From Chara braunii (Eukaryota > Streptophyta > Charophyceae > Charales > Characeae): DNA of 20,997 bases. The notes beneath the pieces are model-generated. The model saw only the letters and a list, made by a program, of their open reading frames with translations. It ran no database searches and was not told the DNA's origin. Numbering within the stretch: the stretch's first letter is position 1; each line of letters begins with the position of its first letter. This document shows, piece by piece, positions 1 to 9,079 of this stretch. The DNA is taken from assembly GCA_003427395.1 (NCBI GenBank), contig BFEA01000010.1, positions 5,715,515 through 5,736,511 of the forward strand, written 5' to 3'. A program made the position numbers and the translations under genes.

Positions 1-120
1 GGGGGGGGGGGGTGTTTTGGCGGGGCCAGGGGTCGGATAGCCCCACGGCGGGGGTCCGGGGGTGAAACCCCTACCCCGACTTGGGCCCCGGGGATCCCCT
101 CGTGACAACGCTGGCGACAA
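1..120. repeat. G-run and G/C-rich tract at window start
   Basis: The window opens with 12 consecutive G, followed by about 100 bases of G/C-rich sequence made of short, partly self-complementary GGGG and CCCC blocks (for example GATAGCCCCACGG followed by GGGGGTCCGGGGG, then AAACCCCTACCCC). Such blocks can fold into short GC hairpins or G-quadruplexes. Similar G/C blocks occur in some plant LTR retrotransposons, but I cannot assign a family. A homopolymer at the first base is also what a draft contig end can look like. Confidence 0.6.
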
Positions 121-1493
121 TTATCCCATTTTTATAAAGTTGTTGCGGTTTTCGTTTTCTGGGGTAATCATGGTGGTAGTATTCAGGGTGTTCATCGTTA
201 TGGTAGTGCCAAGTTCTGATTTGTGCTCGTCGTCGTGATTAGTGTACTACAAACCAATCCTGTTGTTCTTGATTGTCGTCACGGTCCTGAATTTGACCGG
301 GTGGACTTCATTGTAAGTAGAGGTGGAAATTGTCATTGCTATTGAGGTCGTGTTGCCTGTCATTGTCGTTCCTTGTAACTTTTAAATGAACCTGGCAGAG
401 GTTACCGGTCGGGTACGTTAGAAAAGGTAAGCAGCAAAAGGGCGTACGGAGAGAGGGAAGAGCGAGGCGAGGAAGGTCTTGCTCGGTCGTTTCTTGATGA
501 AAGTAGGTAGGGAAGACATCGCTCCCCAAGTTTTGGGCCCGAACGAATTGAATGGCATGGTTAAAATCTTGATTAGAAAAAGAGATGAGGAGTTAGAAGT
601 GAAATGGGGTGTGCGGGATAATCGAGATAGTGGAAGAACGAAAGGCGGATGTTGAAGAACTCGGCCGTTTCTCAACCATTTTGGGCGAACGAAGATGGTA
701 ATTGGTGGTTTTCACATGCTACGAATCAGATGGCAGAGCAAGTTTTCATGTTAGATTAATAAGCCAACAGCTATGGGACGCGGGGCCTGCACGGTATAAA
801 TCGTGGGGGTTTCGACAAGCAGGATTTTTTATATGGTGAACACATGAAGAGGAGTAGTAGGGAGCATAGCACCACACCTACCTGGCAAAACTTGCACAAG
901 AGCGGGGCACGTGTGATTGTCGAAGTTATACCACAAACAAGTCTGATTGGGAAGCGCATGCACCTGATGGAGAGGTCATCCAGGTGCGTGTATTAGTGCC
1001 CTCATGCCTTGCATTTCTTGTGATAGAAATACAGTGGTGGGCTCTGCCCTTGGTATGTTGGGCGGACGGTTGCATCCAGGTATGAGTTGAAGGGGCGGTG
1101 GTTCCTTGATGGGCGGTAGTGTTCAAGAAGTGATGTGATCCTCGCAATTTCAGAGCGAGGAGTTCGCAGGTTCCCTGGAACGGGATGACGAAGGAAATCA
1201 CAACCCCATCGATGGTCGGGCCCTGTTGTGCAACGAGGTGTTGTCCAAGAATGTGCAAATGTGATCTTCCCTGTCATTGTAAATTCCCCTTCTACATGTA
1301 TGAATTTGGCCGTTGTAAGCGACCAGATACGAGCGGATGTGGGGTAGCCGTGGGGTGAAATGACATCGATGAGATTGAAATTCATTATATGATCCAGAAG
1401 CCGTAGAGAAAGAGAGAAAGGCCTCGTCTCGACGCGGACGAGAATCATACCCAGAGTGGCGTTCCCTTCCGAGATCGAGTTACCGCCATCGTG
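121..1493. other. Unassigned DNA, no supported gene
   Basis: No recognisable gene or RNA. Minus-strand frames of 148 codons (1002-1448) and 110 codons (926-1258) overlap in different frames and match no family I know. The first reads like plausible protein near residues 25-60 but has no diagnostic motif. The purine-rich plus strand at 420-700 shares a few short blocks, in inverted orientation, with 5130-5190 (for example CATTCAATTCG on the minus strand here and on the plus strand there). This may mark a second, very old copy of the same element. Most likely decayed transposon or intergenic sequence. Confidence 0.5.
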
Positions 1494-2110
1494 ACTCCAA
1501 CGTACGTGTTTTGAGTATCTACAATCCGTTCATCGTGAGCTCGAACGTTTGACCGTTCTTTCTGGATATGAGCCATCACTGTTGTACTTGTGTCGCAAGT
1601 TTAGCTAACTCGAACGTACAAGTTTTGGGTATCTGCAATCCGTTCTTCGAGAGCTCGAACGTACGTAGTTTGTATATCAGCGGTCAATTTGATCATTCTT
1701 TTTGGATACGAGCCTTCACTGTTGTACTTGTGTTCGCAAGTTTAGCTGACTCGAACCTACATATTCTGGGTATCTGCAATCTATTCTTCGAGAACTCGAA
1801 CGTACATAGTTTGTGCATCAGCGGTTGGTTTGATCGTTCTTTTTTGATACGAGCCGTCACTGTTGTACTTGTGTCCGCAAGTTGAGCTGACTGGAACGTA
1901 CATGTCCTGGGTATCTGTTATCCGTTCTTCGAGAACTCGAACGTACATAGTCTGTGTATCTGTTGTCGGTTTGTTTGTTCTTCCTGGATATGAGGTGTCA
2001 TTGTTGTACTTGTGTCCGCAAATTGAGCTCACTCGAATGTACATCTGTGGAATCCGTTCTTTGTGAGCTCGAACGTACGTGCTTGGTGTATCAGCGGACA
2101 GTCTACTTTT
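1494..2110. repeat. Tandem array of ~141-bp units
   Basis: The motif GTTGTACTTG recurs at 1581, 1721, 1862 and 2003, giving periods of 140, 141 and 141. Each unit carries CGAACGTAC-type motifs twice, about 45 bp apart (for example 1611 and 1656), then GGATATGAG or GGATACGAG, GTTGTACTTGTGT and a GCAAGTT-AGCT block. The first unit lacks its middle, and the last (from about 2032) fades out near 2110, so there are roughly four full copies plus partial ends. Because 141 is divisible by three, one frame stays open for 105 codons (1568-1885) and encodes two related 47-residue blocks. Nothing suggests this is a real protein. Copies differ at many positions, so the array is old. Confidence 0.9.
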
Positions 2111-2529
2111 TCTTGGGCTAAGTGTGCTCGTGAGTCGGACCATCGAAGTGTCCTTTTTGAAATCAAGCCGATGCAATTGTGTGCTCGAGTGTGTGTGTTC
2201 GGTGCATTCACGAGTCGGTCCGGTGTCATTGTGTGCTCGTGTGTGAGTGTTTGGTGTACGTGGGTCGGGCTGTTCTTGTGCCCCTTTTGAAATCTTCAAC
2301 GAACGAGCTCGGTATTGTCTTTGTATCGGTGAGGCACAGTTAGGCACCTCAGCAAGTGCGTCCGGACTCGAACTACAACCAGCTGGAGGTTGACCAATCG
2401 GGGTTTGGGTGAAACTTGGATTTTAGTCGCGGTGTGTCCCGGAGGTGTCAGTCCGCTCGAGCTCACACCACACTAGAGTACTGAGCCCTGGCCTTTTACG
2501 CAGCCTTCTCAAACCTGAGTTGGAACCGG
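2111..2529. other. Unassigned DNA with a short ~52-bp duplication
   Basis: Just after the 141-bp array, an ATTGTGTGCTCG motif occurs at 2176 and 2228. The flanking similarity gives a weak 52-bp duplication of GT-rich sequence. A TTTTTGAAATC-type motif also recurs near 2153 and 2284. From about 2300 to 2529 I see no gene, repeat or RNA. The sequence changes abruptly at 2530, where the inverted-repeat arm begins. Confidence 0.45.
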
Positions 2530-4235
2530 TGTCGAGCGCATCGGTCCGACACCGCACAAAACGGGGCGGGACCCTCCCAGCCGCGTAACGCAGGAGTCGG
2601 TCTGATCCTCGTCGCGAATACATATGGGGCTTTCGCAAGCCGCTCCAGCCAAGTGGGCCAGCCATACCTCTCGTGAGCCCCTACGACAGGATAGGGCCTA
2701 TGCGAGGCACGACTTACCTCTATGTTACGGGAGTTGTCACCCCCCTTCGTGCGTGTATCCCCGTCGAACTATCAGCCCACAGTACGAAAGTTAATCAACT
2801 GCAATCACAGAGGTGGACCAGCCAAGGGCATTTCTCGTACGCTGTGGCATAGTGGGTACACGCGGTTTTACGCCTCTATCGGACCCGCACACGAACCGAT
2901 GTCTTGGGGGGCTGAATTCCCAAGCGCGACTCGTCGTCGGTCGACTAGGACGCATCCCACGCACCACATGTACACCACTTTAAGAACATAAAAATAAAAA
3001 ACACGCACGCACATGCACATATACAGAACGACACAAAACAAACAACGCGTCAACACTCTCAGTCCCTTAGTAGCCAACCCATAACTCTTGGATGTGGAAA
3101 TCGAATAGAAGTCGCGCGCGAGACTTAGTATAAAACTGTGCGGACGTAGGTCCAACTCATAGCGACTCACAATGCATGCCTACACAAGCAGTCGCAATGA
3201 TGGCGTACTATGTAGTACCCATACTTATGCGGTCCTCGTTAATCTCGAGGGTCTCATTCGATACTCAAGTGTCGACTGACACGTACCTTGAGGGATCAAT
3301 CTCTCGACGCTGGACAAACGCTATGTGCGGCTGAAAACCATACCCTCTTCTGCACCCTGCAGAGAGTGGGTGGTACACAGGTTCATACCTATGGTGACAA
3401 TCGTCTCTTATCGCCCCGGAGACACAACTCCATCATCCAGGGCCTGGGGAAAAGTGAAGGGGTTTGACTTTAACGGCTGCCACGAACTACAACGTCCAAC
3501 TATCAAAATTAACAAGCAAAGTCACTCAATAAATAAATAAACATCCCAACACTCATATATCAAATCATAACTCGAGATAAAATAAAAGAAGGGGAAAGAT
3601 AAACTCATCAGGTATGCAGATCGTGCGTCACATGGTTGTCATTCTCACTGTCTCCAAGGTAAGGCTCGTACACAGGCTCCAAGACACTAACCTGTATAAA
3701 ATACAGACAAAGACGAACGTCACATTACCATACACCAATGTGGTCAGCTTTACTTTTCCTTGTAACTCACACCACGCCTCACACACTCAAGCCCCAATCA
3801 TAGCCCAACTTTCCATAAATCTCATAAGTTATTTATAATGACCATTAAAAGAAGTCCGGTTAAAACCCTCAAAGAAACATATCAAATCGCAGGGCTAAGG
3901 CAATCAAGTTGAGGTACAAGTGTAAGCAAAGTTGTGTCATGAGCCGACGAGTCGGCGATCAACCAACCGACCTGTTATCTGTGATAACAGAAGATGATCC
4001 TCGTAGGATCAAGATGGAACTAGTCCGGATCCTGAATCGAATCAATCAAGAGGACCTGTTACATAAGACAAACCAATTCCCAAAACTAGACTATCAGTGT
4101 ATAGGGAACGAATCTTCATAACACATTCTTACTCAAGATTCTCCTGCGAACTAAGTCTAAGTATACCTCTGAGCCAGTGCCCAAAGAAGGGTAGACTTAT
4201 GGCAAAATCTTCCCCATACAGAGTGGATTGCCAGA
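2530..4235 (+). repeat. Left arm of large inverted repeat (LTR-like)
   Basis: This arm is the diverged reverse complement of 7105-8885. Two blocks align well by eye: an outer block of about 750 bp (2530-3280 against about 8150-8885) and an inner block of about 430 bp (3800-4235 against about 7105-7530). The DNA between them has largely lost similarity. Both arms begin with TGTCGAGCGCATCGG, and similarity stops sharply outside it. A TG start facing outward fits an LTR 5' end. Short identical runs, such as CCCCTACGACAGGATAGGGC and GAGACTTAGTATAAA, occur in both arms. I see no primer-binding site or protein-coding part to prove an LTR element. The alternative is a foldback or TIR element whose arms are this pair. 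Strand here is arbitrary: outer end to inner end. Confidence 0.85.
3943..4010. other. Three consecutive short hairpins, conserved in the right arm
   Basis: Three near-perfect inverted repeats lie within 68 bases: GCCGAC-ga-GTCGGC (3943-3956), CTGTTATC-tgt-GATAACAG (3972-3990) and GATCCT-cgt-AGGATC (3996-4010). The right arm carries the same three in the mirrored order at 7351-7411. The middle hairpin is unchanged in its stem there, while the other two stems are partly kept with altered loops. Retention of stems between diverged copies hints at a structural role in RNA or DNA, such as packaging, dimerisation or protein binding, but that is inference. Confidence 0.7.
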
Positions 4236-4280
4236 ATCGTCACCCGTCGAAATATAATATATCCCCTTTAAACTAAGAAA

Positions 4281-4685
4281 ATTTCGGCAATGCTTCCCGT
4301 AGGAAAAATGTCTTTCCAAGATTTATACTAGCTCGAATATGAAAACTGACATAGTCCCTAACTCTGAAAAGTCAATTATTGTCTAACTCTCCAAGTTAGT
4401 AAAAATTTGGGCAGCACTCCCTTTAGAAATGAAGATTTCCCAGATTTATACTAAGTCAGATATGAAACTCAAAAGCGAGACTTGAGTTCAATCAAGACAA
4501 AACTTAACCATCTCCTTAAATTTGTAGAAATTTTGGCAGCATTCTCGTTAGAAAAGTGTTATTCCAAGATTTATACAAAGCTAAGTTCAAAACCTAAGAA
4601 TAACGTTGACATCTCAAGACTCAATTTTTTCTAACTCCCTGAATCATTAAAAATTTGGGCAGTACTTCGATGACAGGGAAAACCG
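4281..4685. repeat. Minisatellite, ~124-bp units, about 3.3 copies
   Basis: An ATTT(C/G)GG-CA anchor recurs at about 4281, 4405, 4529 and 4652, a period of 122-125 bp. Each full unit continues with a CTCCC-like block, AGAAA, then CCAAGATTTATAC or CCCAGATTTATAC about 45 bp on, and a TCTAACTC block before the next unit. The fourth unit stops after about 30 bp at the end of the array. Copies are well diverged. It starts about 50 bp inside the inner end of the left arm. The right arm has no counterpart, so it either arose after the arms separated or was lost on the right. Tandem units of this size are common in the untranslated parts of plant gypsy elements. Confidence 0.85.
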
Positions 4686-5029
4686 AACCCGTCTACTACA
4701 AAGGAGGAGACCGCCCTATTCAAAGAAAGAGTCTACCGCCGAGGAGGAGCGGCCGCGTTGGACAAGGGCGACGCTTGCAAGGAAAGAAACGATCGCTCAT
4801 ATCTGTATAGTAATCGTTAGTACGAACGACGACATACTATTCGTAGTGTGTCCCATATGAGAGTGGATCTTCCGCTAAAAATGTGGGCATATGCACTCTC
4901 TCTTATAAAAGTTCGCCTTGCTTACAACCTACTCAACCAGATGTCAATCTGCCCTTACTACGTAGCTCGCTTTACTCTAACCTTCTCCTACCACTTTACT
5001 TTGTCCGATTCCATAGAGAATCGAACGAG
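4686..5029. other. Unassigned DNA after the minisatellite
   Basis: No recognised gene. A short frame at about 4690-4850 (basic residues, Arg/Lys-rich) resembles a generic retroelement linker in composition only. The 209-codon frame opening at 4848 runs into the pyrimidine-rich tract downstream and is biased toward Ser, Leu, Pro and Thr. I treat it as a compositional artefact, not a gene. Confidence 0.4.
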
Positions 5030-5960
5030 ATATCAAATTCCACTACTGCCATACTCGTTTCCCGTTACTTTCGTGCAGTCTCTCTCTCTGACTAACTCTC
5101 TCTATACTAACCTCTTTCTAAATCTATCTTCATCATTCAATTCGCCCAAACCAACAACCCCTATATGGGCTATGTCCTCTCTTCGAGAATTGTGGAAGGT
5201 ATCAATCCCCCGCTCGCGCCATATCCACCTTTCTACGTACCCCCACGCATTTTTTCGCCATCGTAGTGTCCAAACCGTTGCTCTAGAGCCTAAACAAAGA
5301 CCGCCATCGGATTCGCCATCCGTCAAAACCTCAACTTCAAATCTTCACGCGCCCAAATCCGCAAAGGAACGAGAGAGTAAGTCATTTTTCTTCTTTTTCT
5401 CACTCCCCCCTCTTCACCGACATAACTTCGCGCACTCTCTTTCTAACTTTACTTCTTCCTTACTAACTTATTACTAAAAATGACCTCATATTTGAGGTTG
5501 CCCACCTCTAGAACTCCTACCCCGATTCTTGGTTCACCTGATTTCATCAAGAATCGGGTGAAAACTTGAATCCTCTTTCCTCCATGCTCCTGTTCGACTA
5601 TACCATCTTTATCCTTACTTCCAACTGCACCCTGACGCGGACCCCGCCCAGGTTCATTCACTTTTCTCCCTTATCTCTTTCCCTGTTACTCCGCTCTCAC
5701 TCTACACTTCTTCTTCCTATATCTGCCCCAGTCCTGTTAGTCGTCTTCTTTTTCCGATGCCTATCTCTCGTTGCTTTCACAAACTCCCCCCCCCACTGCC
5801 TCCGTAGCTGTCCGTCGCTCTTTGCCTCACATCACTATCCTAGCGCCCATCGTCCGCTGTTCCGCCTCACGGTCCTAGCGCTTGTGGCTTGCTCTGCCTC
5901 GCTTCGCCCGCCGCTCTTGCTTAGCGGTCGTCACCCTCTGCTTCACCCCACGGTCTCAAC
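5030..5960. other. Pyrimidine-rich plus strand tract
   Basis: For about 900 bp the plus strand is dominated by C and T, with runs such as CTCTCTCTCTGACTAACTCTCTC near 5079 interrupted by ordinary sequence. This explains the long Ser/Leu/Pro-rich frames in all three plus-strand phases (4848-5477, 5566-6045). Pyrimidine-rich stretches are typical of plant retroelement leaders and 5' untranslated regions, but no ORF of known family follows. Blocks near 5130-5190 are weakly similar, inverted, to 500-560. Confidence 0.55.
5521..5558. other. Hairpin, 10-bp perfect stem
   Basis: CCCGATTCTT (5521-5530) pairs perfectly with AAGAATCGGG (5549-5558), with an 18-base loop. It sits within the pyrimidine-rich tract. 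GTGAAAAC just after the stem and GGTTCACC just inside it can add partial alternative pairing. Its role is unknown. Confidence 0.6.
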
Positions 5961-7104
5961 ACCTGGTCGTAACGACAGCCAGTCTCCCCTCCGCCCCTTT
6001 GCTATCCTGGGGGAAACTTCGGAGGAAACCCGTTGCTGCTCATAGAAGGAGGGGACCGGAGGCGAGGCATAGTGACTGGCCCATCGAGAAGGCTCGGTCC
6101 TGATGCTACCTGCTGACCCATGGCCGGTATGGCCCACCTGTGTGTGGTACGTATCGCACCTACCTATGGGTGCAGTTCCTTCATGTTTCCCCGTTGGTGG
6201 CCTGAGCACGAGTGTGGTTGCTACGAGGTTCCCCGTAATACTACGAAGGGGTAACTTTGGCGCAGTCATGAAACCAGTTTGTAATCGCACTTCAGGCAAT
6301 CCTGCGAATACAACACACCCCCGCGCGACCCCACCGGACCCAAATGTAGGTCATATGCATCGAACATTACCGACCTCTTTGCTTTTAAGTGCAGTTACAA
6401 ACTCAGACCCTGACCGCATCGTAGTTTTTCTCTACTAAAACTTAAAAAAGCCTCTTGTCCTTGTTCTCAGCAGCGGCATGATGGACTTTCGCCAGCATTC
6501 CGAAAACGAGGACCTATCGAACGATACGCGCACTCAAGGTCCTCGACTGTCGTGACGACCATTAAATTTGGGAACGGGTCCAGGTCGAAGGGACGCCGGA
6601 ACATAAAAATAATAAGAATATGACGCTAAAATAAATTACTTAGAAACTTTTAATCATTAGGATATGACGACCGAGGAAAAAGAAAGTGCCAGCACCGTTC
6701 TAACGCCGCTGACAATCAAAACCAAGAGGGATAGCCCCATCGGGCCCCCACCCCTCGGTCCCTTCACCCTATTCTGATATTCCCTCGCGGCCGGCCCGGC
6801 GAGGGCTTGGACTTCCTCCCGTACGCACGCCGCCGAGCGGACGAGGCTACACTAGTGCGACTTGCAGAAAGCACGCCAAATACCCGTGTAAGGGTGTTTG
6901 GTACGACACCCCCAAAAAATGGTTATCGGGCTCTAGGTCGATTGCGGGCATTTCTGACCGTTGAGTCGTGGCGCTGCCAGAACTTTGACATGAACCCACG
7001 TGAGCATTGTTCAAGAGGCGCGGTGTTAGTGCGAATACCCAAACAAGGGTATCCGCCCTAGTTTTTGCAAGTGACAGGAAGTAAGTTTAAAAATCTAAGT
7101 GTAC
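5961..7104. other. Unassigned DNA between the inverted-repeat arms
   Basis: No intact or decayed gene recognised. Overlapping frames on both strands at 5943-6438 (plus 111 codons, minus 118 codons) have no recognisable motif. A short segment at 6720-6790 is G/C-rich and includes GGATAGCCCCA, an 11-mer also present at 36-46 near the window start, which may be chance. Inner similarity to the left arm fades near 7105. Confidence 0.4.
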
Positions 7105-7350
7105 CGCGCGAGTCGCGGCTAAGTCTGTTTGGTTACCTGGGTAAGGAGGATGATGCCGGAGGTCTGCCTTTTTCTTTAGCACGTGCGCAGGGATAGACTT
7201 AGGTTTGGTTATCACGAGGATTTATGTAAGGACAGGATATGAAGATTATTCGTTGTGCGCTTATAAGTTTAGTTTGGGCGTTGGCCTGTTTTGTATTACA
7301 GGTCCTTCGTTGAACGATTCGATTCAGGATTTTGGACTAGATTCAGCTTT

Positions 7351-7411
7351 GATCCCTCTCGAGGATCACCTTCTGTTATCACTGATAACAGGTCGGTTGC
7401 CGATTCGTCGG
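7351..7411. other. Mirrored copy of the three-hairpin cassette
   Basis: In plus-strand order the elements are GATCC-ctctcga-GGATC (7351-7367), CTGTTATC-act-GATAACAG (7373-7391) and CCGA-ttcg-TCGG (7400-7411). They correspond one to one, inverted, to 4010-3943 in the left arm. The middle stem keeps all eight base pairs. The first and third stems are shorter but still pair. Spacing between the hairpins is also similar in the two arms. Confidence 0.7.
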
Positions 7412-7880
7412 TTTACGACGCAATTCCAATTCGCCCTCAATACTCAACCTAAAAAGACTTTAGCCTTGGTGATTTTATTGTTTTGTTAAGGTTTCACCCG
7501 GACTTTTATTGAATGGCCATTTAACAAAGGGTACTGAGTATTTAATTATGGTTGGTTGGCTGAAGGTTGGGGTTTGCATGGTTAAAGCGAGAGGTATGAG
7601 TACGGAGAGTGGTTAGGGTTGAATCTGTGTAGTGCGTAGGCTTCGCTGGACTTTTGATATGATTGCAGATATGTTTTGTGGTTCGGATTTTGGATTTGAC
7701 TGCCTGCGATCACACGTATACATATGGTTGTGAGGAGGAGCTCCACTGTGATTGTGAGAAGTGATCGTCACATACTTGCCCCTTTTATATGTATATAAAA
7801 ATATATGTGTACCTATGTTTGGAGTTCGCGTGGCCTGAGGGGCCCGCGTATTAAGGGTAAAAGTAGGGGTTGGGGTTAAG

Positions 7881-7903
7881 AAAAGGAGGGTTAACCTCCT
7901 TTT
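7881..7903. other. Hairpin AAAAGGAGG / CCTCCTTTT
   Basis: A 9-bp perfect stem (7881-7889 with 7895-7903) closes a 5-base loop and is followed by further T. It looks superficially like a bacterial terminator, but nothing else in the window is bacterial. It lies in the part of the right arm that has no counterpart in the left arm. Confidence 0.55.
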
Positions 7904-8111
7904 TCTGATTGTACGCTTCTTAATAAATTCCCAGTCGGACGTTGGTCCTGGGCCGGGATTCAAGGTCCTTGTCCAAGACATCCCAAGCCCTGGGCTCTGC
8001 ATGGAAGGAATTTTCCCCCGCGCAGAGCCTATTTGCCTTGCCCGCCGAGACACTCAAGCCGAAGGCCTGAGGTCTCTCGGCCACCGCACAACTATTCTTT
8101 CAGCCGTGCAA

Positions 8112-8139
8112 TATCGTGAGGGAGTAGACCCTCACGATA
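8112..8139. other. Hairpin, 11-bp perfect stem, 6-base loop
   Basis: TATCGTGAGGG (8112-8122) pairs without mismatch with CCCTCACGATA (8129-8139) around the loop AGTAGA. The corresponding part of the left arm (near 3270-3300) lacks this stem, so it is specific to the right copy. Function unknown. Confidence 0.65.
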
Positions 8140-8885
8140 CGTCGAGTTTGACATTTGAGTGTCATAAGCGGTGCTTGGATCTACGAGGGACCGCTTGATT
8201 ATGGACACTACATAGTACGCCATCACTGTGACTGCTTGCACCTGCTTGCATTGCGAGTCGATATGAGGAAGCCCTGCGTTCGCGCGACTTTATACTAAGT
8301 CTCGCGGGCGACGCCTGTCTGATTCCGCATCAGAGAGTTATGGGATAGCTACTGAGGGACTAGGAGCATTGTCGCGTTGTTTGTGTTGTGTCGTTTCGTG
8401 CGTACGTTGTGTGTATTTTATTTTGATGCTCTTTATAGTTGTGTGCGCGTGGCGTGTGGGATGCGTCCTAGTTGACCGGCGACGAGTCGCGCTTGGGACC
8501 TCAGCCCCCCAAGATGTCGGTTCGAGTGCGGGTCCGATAGAGGCGTAGTACCCCGCCCTATGCTACAGCGAACGAGAAACGTCGTCGGCTGGTCCACCTC
8601 TGCGACTGCAACTAATCAACTTTCGTACTGTGGACTGGTAGCTCGGCGGGGATACGCCCACCGAAGGGAGGTGACAACTCCCGTAACGTGGAGGTAAGTC
8701 GTGCCTCGCGTAGGCCCTATCCTGTCGTAGGGGCTCGCGAATGGTATGGTTGGCGCACTCGACCGGAGCGGCTTTCGGAAGCTCCATGTATATTCGCGAC
8801 GAGGAATGAGAGTCCAACTCCTGCGTGACGCGGCCGGGAGGGTCCTGCGCTACCTTTGAGTGGTGCCGGACCGATGCGCTCGACA

Positions 8886-9079
8886 GCGGAGGTGCATAAA
8901 TAGGGGGGGGAAATGGGTCCGGGTAGGTTAAGGGAAGTGGGACCAGACAGGGAGCGCGAAGCTGGTCGGGGAAAGAAAAGGATAAGCAGAGTGCCTTCAT
9001 CGAGAAAAGGGACGAGTCAGTCCGCAGTGGGACCGGGGAACACCGAACACCGGGCTATAAGGGAGTGTAAAGGCGATGA
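8886..9079. other. Spacer between right arm and direct repeat A
   Basis: Purine-rich plus strand with GGGGGGGG at about 8905-8912 and many GGGA and GGGG groups. No gene or recognisable repeat. Similarity to the left flank of the inverted repeat is absent here, which is what fixes the arm boundary at 8885. Confidence 0.4.

Larger units (their letters stand above)
7105..8885 (-). repeat. Right arm of large inverted repeat (LTR-like)
   Basis: This is the reverse complement counterpart of 2530-4235. On the minus strand it begins at 8885 with TGTCGAGCGCATCGG and runs inward. The outer 700 bp is clearly similar to the left arm, with scattered substitutions and a few indels. The stretch about 7540-8140 does not align convincingly and may be replaced or very diverged. 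The inner block (7105-7530) aligns again and includes the three-hairpin cassette. The flanks just outside the two arms (ACCGG at 2525-2529, GCGGA at 8886-8890) do not form a clear target duplication. The data therefore favour two independent, oppositely oriented copies, or an old element whose duplication has decayed. Confidence 0.85.

Noticed and set aside
1781-2347. 188-codon minus-strand frame
   Set aside because: Runs antisense through the 141-bp array, whose period is a multiple of three. The protein is a Thr/Arg-rich repeat with no known motif.
2530-3000. GC-rich, strongly conserved segment that at first looked like large-subunit rRNA
   Set aside because: No diagnostic rRNA core motif could be recognised, and its similarity is to the inverted copy at 8400-8885, not to a known rRNA.
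4848-5477. 209-codon plus-strand frame, longest in the window
   Set aside because: Lies in pyrimidine-rich DNA, is dominated by Ser, Leu, Pro and Thr, ends in a Phe/Ser-rich low-complexity run and shows no domain.
7881-7905. Hairpin plus T-run resembling a bacterial intrinsic terminator
   Set aside because: All other signals are eukaryotic, and there is no gene upstream on either strand for it to terminate.
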